NCBI GenBank assembly: GCA_964019055.1
Contig: OZ025221.1
Coordinates: 2,215,713-2,279,712 of the forward strand
DNA length: 64,000 nucleotides
Source of the DNA: Anthopleura xanthogrammica
Lineage: Eukaryota > Cnidaria > Anthozoa > Actiniaria > Actiniidae
Reading direction: 5' to 3'
Below the pieces are notes generated by a model that did no database searches, was not told the DNA's origin, and was given only the letters and a program-made list of their open reading frames with translations. Position 1 is the first letter of the stretch, and every line of letters starts with the position of its first letter. Shown one piece after another: positions 45,101 to 57,100 of this stretch. The translations under genes were made by a program, and so were the position numbers.

Positions 45101-48100
45101 GTTGCGTTGCGTTGCGTTGCGTTGCGTTGCGTTGCGTTGCGTTGCGTTGCGTTGCGTTGCGTTGCGTTGCGTTGCGTTGCGTTGCGTTGCGTTGCGTTGC
45201 GTTGCGTTGCGTTGCGTTGCGTTGCGTTGCGTTGCGTTGCGTTGCGTTGCGTTGCGTTGCGTTGCGTTGCGTTGCGTTGCGTTGCGTTGCGTTGCGTTGC
45301 GTTGCGTTGCGTTGCGTTGCGTTGCGTTGCGTTGCGTTGCGTTGCGTTGCGTTGCGTTGCGTTGCGTTGCGTTGCGTTGCGTTGCGTTGCGTTGCGTTGC
45401 GTTGCGTTGCGTTGCGTTGCGTTGCGTTGCGTTGCGTTGCGTTGCGTTGCGTTGCGTTGCGTTGCGTTGCGTTGCGTTGCGTTGCGTTGCGTTGCGTTGC
45501 GTTGCGTTGCGTTGCGTTGCGTTGCGTTGCGTTGCGTTGCGTTGCGTTGCGTTGCGTTGCGTTGCGTTGCGTTGCGTTGCGTTGCGTTGCGTTGCGTTGC
45601 GTTGCGTTGCGTTGCGTTGCGTTGCGTTGCGTTGCGTTGTGTTGTGTTGTGTTGTGTCGTGTCGTGTCGTGTCGTGTCGTGTCGTGTCGTGTCGTGTCGT
45701 ATCATTTTTATTACAGTTTACCGCCGGTTTCTGTAAAAATTGCCAAATTTCGATTGACCTATTTACATGGGACAGGCACCTGAAGATATTCGACCGAAAC
45801 GTCTTGAGGGTTTTCGTTCGGGAAACGTTTGATATGGAAAGAATCAGATCATTCTCATGATAAATAAAACTGTTAAAGTAAAGTGCCTCTTCATATAATA
45901 TAAATCATAATCTAACTAGAAAAGCAAGAAGAAGCAAATTTTATAGCTAGTATAATGGCAGGTAAAGTCATGCATGAATGCTTACACATTAACAAGTTTT
46001 GAAATCCTCGTGAGCTTTAAGTTTTCCAGGGATTTCATACGATTGCTGGCAAAAAATCTAAACAAGAATGATAATATATAAACCTTCAAAGTCTGTACTT
46101 TAAACAGAAACCTTCAAAATTTTACATTTCATTGATACCCTGAAACAACCTTAGGGCTGATCTAAGTCAGGAAACAGCTGATTCGCAGATCGAGCCTTCA
46201 AAAAACTTCGGGTTAATCTACATCAGGTCAAGACTAAGTCACACTCATCGAACCCAGGTGGTTGTTTCAGGGTTCGATAAAATGGTTGTTCAGTTTGGGT
46301 TAGTTAGCTTAAGGTAATGCACGCGGCATTCGTACATTCCCATCTGTGCACGGGCCTATTATCCATCATTTTTATTGGTTGGGCTACCTGTGGCAAGACC
46401 CTTTCAATATGGCGGACAGACCGTTTCGGTGTTTAACGGCGATTATCTAAAAATCTAATTCGGTGACCAACCCTGATTTTTCCACTGTAAGCCTAGGTGA
46501 ACTAACGCTACAGCATACCATAAAATGAAGATAGTTGTTCGAGTTAAATTGTAACGGGAAAAAGCCAAATGTACAAAAATAGAGGATCGTAAAGGTAGTA
46601 TAAATGTACTGTTTTTGAAATCTTAGCTTTAAAATGAGCACATTCAGGTTTGCCATTATGTTATGTCAACATATTTATAATTTGAAATTATAATCTTTAT
46701 GATTAGTGACCGATATAAGTTGAAGGTCACCGAAAGAGTTTGTTATTCCTTTATCTTATTTTCCCCCAAAAAGATGGCAACATGCCCCATCTTTGAAAAA
46801 TTATATCTTCTCAACGAATTAGATGACCCCCATTTTTTATTTCATATTTTTAATCTAGCACTCAAAATAAATATTTGGGCCAAGTTTTAGAAAAAATGGT
46901 TTAAATATGGTAAAAAATACCTTAAGTTACTTACAGGTGCATCAAAGGATTGTCATCAAAATTTGGAATAGCCGAAAATTCATTTTCGTGCATTACCCTA
47001 GCAAAATAGAAAATAATGTATATGGTCATCTTATCTCCTTGTTTGCATTGCAAACTATATCTAATACTTACAGGGTTGTCAGATAATCAATACCAGCAAA
47101 ATATCCATCGGGTAGGTATTTGAGACGGTTTCTGCTCAGTGACCTGAATCATAAGAATTATTTCGTAAGAATTCCAGCTGAGTTGGTCGCCTTCCCCGAA
47201 AGGAATTATGGGTCACTAGTTTTGGTTAGCATTTTTCGAGCATTTTCCGAGTATACAATGTAGACTTTTCTTGTTGATTGAAATAAAATTCCGCCATGAG
47301 TTCGACTAGTGTTTACGATTAATTTAAAGAGTTTCATCAATTCTCTTGGCAGAATAATGGGAAATGCTAATCAAAATACGATGTCGACTCCTTAATTCTG
47401 ATTAGTTGACCTTGAGTTTGTTCTGAAGGTCAACTTAGCTGGATTATAACACAAATTATTTAAACTAAGACGAGCTAAATATATATTTGAATTGCCGCCA
47501 GATTTCATCAGTCCGCTTCATCAGATCCTAACGAAATAAAAGAAAACGAAAAACAGTGCACGCTTAATTTAATCATTATATGCGCGCTAGTGCCAGTTTC
47601 CAGATTTTCTCTTTCGAGCTCCGCGCTTCAGGAAACAGGGTAAATACTGACTGATTTACAGGCTTTTTAAAAACCAATCGTAAAAATAAGAAAAAATGTA
47701 TAGATTTTGGAGACGCTGCCCTCAAACCCCATACATTCTCTCTTATTTTTGCAACTTTGAAAAGCTCGCCACTCAGTAAATATTCATCCAAACATGCTGA
47801 AACTCGGTAATATTATATACTAATATTAGTACGATCTATTTCTTAATTAGATTAATATTTTCACTTGGCCCCAGTCCCCTCATGAATTCCGGAAAGGCCA
47901 ATTGTTGCGTGACATCCAATAGTTTTGGAAACTATCTGGAACTCACAGAAACAAAAGATTTCGTAAACCAAGAAGGGTTCGGTTGTCGAGATGCGTGAGT
48001 TGGTTGCCATCTAAATTCCTGGGTAATAATAAGTAGTAAACGAAATTGTCAAGTAACACCAGACCAACTGCCCAGCCATCGATCCAATCGTCGATCAATC

Positions 48101-51100
48101 CGTCCATCCATCCACATATACAATAGTTTATCCATCCAACTAACCAGTCAATAGACTTCTTTAGCTTCGAATGGAAATTGTCCATTTCAGATCAGGCACA
48201 TGCTATTTCCTTGAGGAATGTTCTTTTATTAAAATATTTACACATGAAAGAATCAACTCCCAAAGGTGTGGTGTGGTGTGGTGTGGTGTGGTGTGGTGTG
48301 GTGTGGTGTGGTGTGGTGTGGTGTGGTCTGGTGTGGTGTGGTGTGGTGTGGTGTGGTGTGGTGTGGTGTGGTGTGGTGTGGTGTGGTGTGGTGTGGTGTG
48401 GTGTGGTGTGGTGTGGTGTGGTGTGGTGTGGTGTGGTGTGGTGTGGTGTGGTGTGGTGTGGTGTGGTGTGGTGTGGTGTGGTGTGGTGTGGTGTGGTGTG
48501 GTGTGGTGTGGTGATAATTTTCTCAAATTTAAATACATATCGTGACATATGGCTGAATATACTTACAAGACACTGAGAGAAACAAGGTTTTTGAATGCAC
48601 CTGGTTCAATTGTCTCAATCCCATTTTTATTAAGGTATCTTGAAATCAATATTAAAAACTGTATCTTAACATTTGATGGCTTTTACTCACAAGATTCATG
48701 TGGATTTGGCAAGAACTTTGGCGCCAAAATGCGCGTGTCACGCCCAAGCTCCTGAACTCTAGCTACGTCACTGTTTTAGTTCTTGGACATTGTTATGATT
48801 ATAATCAAATTCAGTTTTCTTGTCGCAAATAAAGGCTCATAAGCACGGGTGGCGTAGCGTTGCGACCCAGATGCGACCCAGATTCGAGTCCTGCTGCTCG
48901 GTGTCGTATGTGAATAGAATTCGTTGGTTCTCTCCTGTGCTTCGAGAGTTTTTCTCTGGGTTCTCCGGTTTTCCTCTCTCCTCAAAAATCAAGTTCTGAA
49001 TAGACTTTTTTCGAATTCGTAAAATACCGCTGTGTTCATTGAGTACAGATTCATTTACGCAGGATTAGCCTCAGTTCAATGTCAAAACATTCACAAATAC
49101 CAACGGTAAAGTAAAGAATGCACAACTCCAACAATACAAACTTTTTGAAAGTCCACGGACCGTGACTGGAACATGTGAACATTTTACACAAAATCCAAGC
49201 TGACTCTGCGTAAATGAATCCGTAGTAAAGGAACACAGCGGTAGCTTCTCAGTTGAGATTGGAACGACTGAAGTTTTGTCATAAAGTTTAAACGTCTAGC
49301 TCTAAATGTTCCTAAGGGCAACCGCCACCATAGACCGTGAAAATGATCGCTTCTGATTGGCTGAATTTGTTAGAGCTGAAATATTATGGAAGCGAAACCA
49401 ATTCAACCAATCATAAGCGATCATTTTCACGGTCTATTGTGGCGGTTGACCTTAGAAACATTGAGAGCTAGACGTTAAAACTTCACGACAAAACTTCAGT
49501 CGTTCCAACCTCAACTGAGAAGTGAAGTAATAACCCTAAAGAATTGAGAAGTTTTTTTAATTGAAGCCATATTTACTCACAGTCTTATTATCTTAGTATT
49601 GTTAGAGAAAATTCCTTCTTTTACGCGACGTAGTTGATTGTTATCGAAATGTCTAGAGAAAAAAAATGAAAATTACATCACTTATTACCGAATTACTCGG
49701 GCTTCCTGTGGATGCAGGAGGTAAGTCAGTTTTATTTTTCGTTGTTCCGACTCAAATCGTTCTCTGAGCTCTGACGCTCATGGATTTTGTACTTTTGAGA
49801 AAAAAACTAAGGCTCACACCTCCGAAGATCTTGAGACATATATTCTTTGCGTCTTGGAAAGAACCCGAGTAAAATCAATGTTACTTAAAATGACTAGCGG
49901 TTGCTAGTTTAAGACAGCGTTGGTGTGTTGAATACAACAAGTGAGTAAGAAGGAAACTTAAACACCGTTTGAAAAATTTTGTATAGCAATATTGACTTTT
50001 CGGACGTTAGTCCTTCATCAGAGTAAATTGTTACTTACATGACTTCAGCTGTTGTTAAAGTAAATGTCCCAGGTTCAAGATTTTTTAACAGATTTGTTTC
50101 AAGAAATCTGTGTCAATGAAATAGAAAAAAATATCATCCAGATCATGGAAACAATTATTTTACTTAAAGAAACAGCTTGTGAGCCTTGCTTAAAGCAAGT
50201 TGCATTTTTAATATATAATATTATATTTGTCGAAGCCAAAGGAGATTTTTTTGCGTTTTTGGGGGGCAACAATGAGACAAAATCGTTAATATTACCTTGA
50301 AGATCTATAAAGATTGAAGAAAAAAACATCTAAAGACACTTATGCATCTATGATAGATTCTATCAGAATTCAAAAAACCAGAAAGAAAGAAATTTGAACA
50401 GGTTTACGAGTAAAAGTCATGACATTTCTTGGTAAGTCCATACATTGTCTGTAACACCAAACATTTCATTCTCCCATGCGTGTGGAATTAACTCTGATTA
50501 AACTGATACCGGATTTTTCAATGATAATAGCAAATATACTCTGCATCTCCACGAAAAGTTTTGAATTTTCAAATAACTTTTGCTATTGTTGCCCCCAAAA
50601 AACGCAGAGCATTATGGGAATGTAAAAGTGGTGGATAGGCCTTTCCGGGGGGGACTGGGAACGAGTCTAGAAATATTTATCTAATTAAAAAACAAATCCC
50701 ATCTCATGAAAGACCACACTAAAATAATAAACTTACCAAGTTTTAGAATGTTTGGGCAAATATTGACTGATTTACAGGCTTTAAACAAATTGTAAATTTT
50801 TTTTAGGAACGCTGCCCTCAAACCCCACACATTCTCTCATATTTTTGCAACTTTTAAAAGCTCGCCACTCAGTAAGTATTTATCCAAATATGCTCAAACT
50901 CGGAAATAATACTAATATTAGCACGATCTTTTTTGTGATGGGGATAATTAGATTAATATTTTCATTCGTCCCCAGTCCCCTCATAAATTCCGGAGAGGTC
51001 ATAATTCTCATTTTTTTTGTGATAGTAACCAACCATATTGAGGCAGTGTCTTTTTTTCTTTTTTCTTTTATTTCGTTTTTATTTCTTTTTCATTTTGTTT

Positions 51101-54100
51101 TCTTCCTTCCTTCCTTCCTTCCTTCCTTCCTTCTTTCGTTTTTTATTTCTTTTTTTAATTTTTTTAATTTGTAATTTTTTTTCTCATTGTTTTGTATAAA
51201 TTGCCTTCAACGTTTTCTTAATGCCCTTTTGATACATAAACATTAGTTTTACAGGACCTTCTTGAAAATCTCTAAAGTGAAGGAACATCCTATTATAATA
51301 ACATTGTAAATAAATATATAAATAATCTTTTAAAAAATTTTTAAGAAATTACAAAGCATTTACTCACAGCTTGCGCAGGGTTGTGATTTGATTAAACCTT
51401 TCCTTTCCGATACGTGAAATTTTATTATTTCCAAGAAATCTGTTAAATGTACACGAAAGATGTATGTAAGAATAACAGTTGCGATTCTCAGAAACGAATG
51501 GCAAACTGGATACTAAACTACCATTTAGAGATTGGACGAAGTACATGGACCACGGAGCATAAAAGGTATGAAATTAATTAGTTCCCACTTCAATTCAATG
51601 TCCCTAGTGCATTACAGATGGTGCATGGGGGATTAGCTGTAATGAAATACATTCTTGGGGCCGGGCAGTCCCTCCCGCACCGTGATGCCTTCGGACTAGA
51701 ACAATATCCTGCGTGTGGATCGGCCTTTACGACGCTTCAACTTCTGCGGATGTACCGAGAGTATGGCAAATTGATGACAAAATGATGTTTTTTCAATTTA
51801 TTATCGAATTTTTCTTAGTGGACCTTTTTAATATTATGTTTTCAAATAGTTCATTTGATCAAAACCATTGGTATTCTTGTGAATGACTATTAATATTACG
51901 TTTATGAAAAATCGAAATCGAAATCGAAATCGAAATCGAAATCGAAATCGAAATCGAAATCGAAATCGAAATCGAAATCGAAATCGAAATCGAAATCGAA
52001 ATCGAAATCGAAATCGAAATCGAAATCGAAATCGAAATCGAAATCGAAATCGAAATCGAAATCGAAATCGAAATCGAAATCGAAATCGAAATCGAAATCG
52101 AAATCGAAATCGAAATCGAAATCGAAATCGAAATCGAAATCGAAATCGAAATCGAAATCGAAATCGAAATCGAAATCGAAATCGAAATCGAAATCGAAAT
52201 CGAAATCGAAATCGAAATCGAAATCGAAATCGAAATCGAAATCGAAATCGAAATCGAAATCGAAATCGAAATCGAAATACGAAAAACCGAGCCGTGCTTT
52301 CCTGGTCTTAGATGTTCTTTTGGAAGGACTTAGTTTACTCCAGCTTCGTTTGTCTGTATTCCTGTTAATGAGGCAGTACGACTACACGAAGGGGTGTTTC
52401 CAAGTACCTGCGCTACAAATTGGTGCGAAACCCCCACTCGCTTCCGTCAAGGACTGTGGCATAGTTCTACTATAGCACTTACATGGTATATATCGTGATG
52501 AGGGCATCGAATGCTTCTTCCTGGATATGTTGTATTTTATTACTTGACAGATCTCTAAACAACATGTTATGCGAATATTTGAGATTTTAGGGCTTTATTA
52601 TAAACAAATTTTACGGGAAGTCAATGGTAGAGGCACTCGTCTATCGCCTGGGTTGAAGAGTTCAATTACTAGATATGGCATTACAAGTGAATAGAGTTAG
52701 TAACAAGAAAAGTCTTTATTTTATGATTATGATATTTCAAGCACGCATTTATCATAGTATTGATAGTGTTGTATACTGCTTATCAACCATAACCTGGGTA
52801 TTTGGCCCTTGGGGGGATTTGGGAGGATAGGGGTTGGGATTGATTCGGGGAAAGGGAAAGAGGAGAAGAGGGAGGGGAAAGAGGAGAAGAGGGAGGGGAA
52901 GACGGAGAGGTTTTTTTTTCTTTTTGAGAACAAGAAGATATACCTACAGTTGTGAAAGTCTCATTAATCCTTGAAAGGTCCCATTTTCAAGCATTTGAAT
53001 GCTATTTCCTGAAAGGTTTCTGGAAGAAACAAATTACAAAAGTTCAAGCCCTATTGCAGTGCCAGCGAGCACCACCTACCCTCTAGGAATAGCAGGAATG
53101 TTAAAGATCACATACATTCACAGCCCTTGCGTTCAATAAACTAGTAATTGTGGCAAGTTACAGGTCCCCATTTAAACCAGCTATGCTGAATTGGGCAACC
53201 TGTTTAAATATTATTAAAAAAAAAAGAAAAAAAGAAAAACAAAAGTTTGAAATTCCAAGTTGTCAAAAGAGAAAGCATTGTATAACCATGCTGTACACGC
53301 TGAAAAACAAAACTGATTTGAGGAAAAATATTAGCCAATCAGAATTTAGAAAATTTACAAAACTGAGGTGTCATCCAGTAGCTCGGAGATTAGAGAACCA
53401 GTCATTTCATAGTATATATACAAAATATCAAACAAATGACGCCTCAGTTTTGCAGTGACATCATTTCTACGTCACTATTTCAGATCAGCTGGCAATGTGT
53501 ACCAAAAAGGAAAAATGGAACAACTTTAATTCCTGCACTCTGATCGGCTGAGAGACAATAGCAATACTTTGTAGTAATATTTAGTGAAGGCGGACAAAAC
53601 CATTACTTTACTTACAGAAAGAATAATTCTGAAGCCCCTTTAAAAGATCCTTTCTTGATGTACGATATATTGTTATTTTGTAGAAATCTTAAATGAAGCA
53701 AAACAAAAACTTCTCATGATCATGACAATACAGGATATAAAGCAATTGATAATGGAAAATTCCTATCGTTTGCCATGAACTGCTTCACGACACGTTTGCG
53801 CATGCGTCATGTCATTTGCCTTTCAAACTAACCTGACAAATGGACTTTACAGAAAGCAAAATGAATGCAGTTCTATAATTCCGCTTATTTTAGGGTCAAA
53901 ACGTCAAATATGTCAATATGACGTCATGAATTACGTAGGAGTGATAATGTCATGGTATATATCAGAAAAAGATCCATTTCACAAATTATAACTTAGACTC
54001 CACTTAAACGGTGCAGTAACTAATGCATTTTCATCATAAAAAATGTATAAATTGTAAAAGCTTTATCACAGGTAGTCAGACAAATATTGACAAGAAGCAC

Positions 54101-57100
54101 TTGCGCAGAGGTGATGCGCACGTTAATTAGGACGTACAAGCGTACGTTCACAAATATATAATATTTTGCATAATAAAAAGTAAAAATGTAAAAAGAATGC
54201 GTACAGCTTTTTAAGAATTTGCATATCATAAAATATGCTTTCTTCGATAATACTTATGGCGTTATAAGAGAGGTCTCTGGTAAAAAAAAGTATATTATGA
54301 TCAGAATAATGGACGACTAGCCCTAACAGGTCAATCTCTACGAGAAAAAGGTACGGCGACCCAGCCCTTTAAATCAAGCAGTTATATCAGAATGAGTTGC
54401 AGATATGAAAAGAACACCTGAATATTTGTATGGAGGAGTTTCAGCTGATAATGTCGACCATATGGAACATGACATAATATAAAAAGGGAATTTCTTTTCA
54501 AGTGCAACCTTCGCTCTTTTAATTACCGACTTATCGGGTCAAACTTACAAATTAAGAACGTTTCTAGTGCCATTAAAAATTCCTCCTGTCAGCTCAGTGA
54601 TCTTGTTCCTGTTCAGATACCTGGTGTATGGTAGTATGACGATAGTTAGCAAACCAACTTGTAGAACAAGTTTAAAACAAGAACACTGGACCTAAATGAA
54701 AACTAAACTGCACACAAGTGGATTTTCATGAGCTTACAACCACTGAGTTCCGAACACCACTTTTTAACAAAAGTGTAATAATCAATGGAATGAGGAGTTC
54801 GGAAATTCAAAAGCATTACGTTCAAAATAGTACGAATTCCTGGTTTGCAATGACTCCCAAGAGAATTAAAAAAATGGCGGTCATGTTGGATGATATAACA
54901 AAGGAGACTAATGGCAAATATTTTGTTAAATTCATCCAACATGGCGGCTATGAAAACCAAGAATAATATAAGGCATGACTCACAAAACTTGTAAACGTGT
55001 TAGCTCACGGAACGTTCCAGGTATCAGTTCTTCAACGTTATTCTCGGAAATATGCCTAAACACGAAGAAACAAGATATCGAAGAGATTGAAAAGCGAAAA
55101 AAAAAAGGAGTATTTAACGGTTATTCACCGAAGACGAAGTGAATATCGTTCAATATTACAGTATCCAGACGTAGTCGAGGTAATTATTCACTATATTCAC
55201 TGAGCCTGAGATGAATAATTGTTTTAGTATAATTTTAATTTCAATATCAGATAAAAGGCGAAATCCAGGATTTAAAAACAAAAGTTTAATAACACTTCTG
55301 CTCTGACAAAAAGTTTGGCAAACCTCACCGCTCTGGCAGTGGATATCGTCTCATAATCACTGGTTGCTTGACCCCTGGGGAGTACTTCGGGTCGTTCCAT
55401 ACTGGGATGCTCCGCCCGGACTCTCGAGCCTTTACCCTTTCATATACAGAATTTCAGCAAAAGAGTGCCCCTTTTATATACCTTTTTGAATGAAAAGGTA
55501 CTCCTTTCATATACCTTTGAAGAAAAGCTACCCATTTTTATACCAAAACTCCCAAATCCCACCCCTTTACTATACATGCGGCCTGAAAAAGGTACCCCTT
55601 TCGGGCGGAGCATCCCCGCATAGTCCTTTATAGGTAGTACCCCCTCCCCCCGGGTTCCATCGACCAATGAGAGCACGCGAAACTCTATATCTAAGTCTAA
55701 GATAAGACTAAATTGCTATAATCATGAAACAGTACTATGTGACTAACATTACAAAGTATCGTAAGCGCTTTGACTGGTTGAAAAGCGCGGTCTATCGGAG
55801 ATATAAAGCACGAAAAGCAATGCCATTACTACGAAATATTGAGTAGTTTAACTTAGGGTCGTTGTGGATGGACATACAAGTAACTCTACTTACAAGCTTA
55901 ACAAATGTTTCATTTTGGTAAAGAGGCCGTCGGGAAGGACGGTTAAGTTGTTTTTGTCAAGAAACCTGAAAATAATTACACAATAATGAATTTTCATAGC
56001 AACTTTGAGATCACAGAAAAGTATTTGAAGTTGATACTTCCAAGATACGAAAGAAAAACGTATGCGCATGCTCATAATCAAACGTATCATAAAAATATAG
56101 GGTTTCCATGGCAACCATGCTATAAAGCATAAACAATACATTATTTTGATAAAAATATTTTAATGCAAAAACGTCTTTTACCACTAATTTCGACTTCGTG
56201 CACACAAAAAAAAACAATAGGTGAGATCAAAGATTGTAAGGATTTTGAACTTCTTTAGAATCTGAACAAAAAAAGATTGTATTTTATTGTTGTTAGATAA
56301 AAGTCGTAGTCAGGTTGTGCATTGGTGTGGCCCGACTCGTTGTTAATTACGTTTACAACAATGAAATACAATTGTCTTTTGTTCAAATTCTAAAGATGTT
56401 CAAAGTGCACAAAGTCGAAAATAGTGGTAAAGCAGAAAGGTTTTTTTGCTTTGTTTTGGTCTGTTTCTGTTTCTGGTCTTTGGGTCTTTGGGTCTTTGGG
56501 TCTTTGGGTCTTTGGGTCTTTGGGTCTTTGGGTCTTTGGGTCTTTGGGTCTTTGGGTCTTTGGGTCTTCGGGTCTTTGGGTCTTTGGGTCTTCGGGTCTT
56601 CGGGTCTTCGGGTCTTCGGGTCTTCGGGTCTTCGGGTCTTTGGGTCTTTGGGTCTTTGGGTCTTTGGGTCTTTGGGTCTTTGGGTCTTTGGGTCTTTGGG
56701 TCTTTGGGTCTTTGGGTCTTTGGGTCTTTGGGTCTTTGGGTCTTTGGGTCTTTGGGTCTTTGGGTCTTTGGGTCTTTGGGTCTTTGGGTCTTTGGGTCTT
56801 TGGGTCTTTGGGTCTTTGGGTCTTTGGGTCTTTGGGTCTTTGGGTCTTTGGGTCTTTGGGTCTTTGGGTCTTTGGGTCTTTGGGTCTTTGGGTCTTTGGG
56901 TCTTTGGGTCTTTGGGTCTTTGGGTCTTTGGGTCTTTGGGTCTTTGGGTCTTTGGGTCTTTGGGTCTTTGGGTCTTTGGGTCTTTGGGTCTTTGGGTCTT
57001 TGGGTCTTTGGGTCTTTGGGTCTTTGGGTCTTTGGGTCTTTGGGTCTTTGGGTCTTTGGGTCTTTGGGTCTTTGGGTCTTTGGGTCTTTGGGTCTTTGGG

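Noticed and set aside
44424..45860. Several 400-480 aa ORFs on both strands (CVALR, ATQRN repeats)
   Set aside because: They are translations of the GTTGC microsatellite, whose unit has no stop codon in any frame; the array lies in an intron.
48171..48576. ORFs with WCGVVWCGVV or TTPHHTTPHH repeats
   Set aside because: Frames through the GGTGT pentanucleotide array.
50733..50815. Additional LRR exon after CTTAC at 50736
   Set aside because: The 72-nt translation has stop codons and no LRR pattern; the segment belongs to the repeat block shared with 47640-47905.
51883..52311. 142-aa ORF of alternating Asn-Arg
   Set aside because: Frame through the AATCGA hexanucleotide array.
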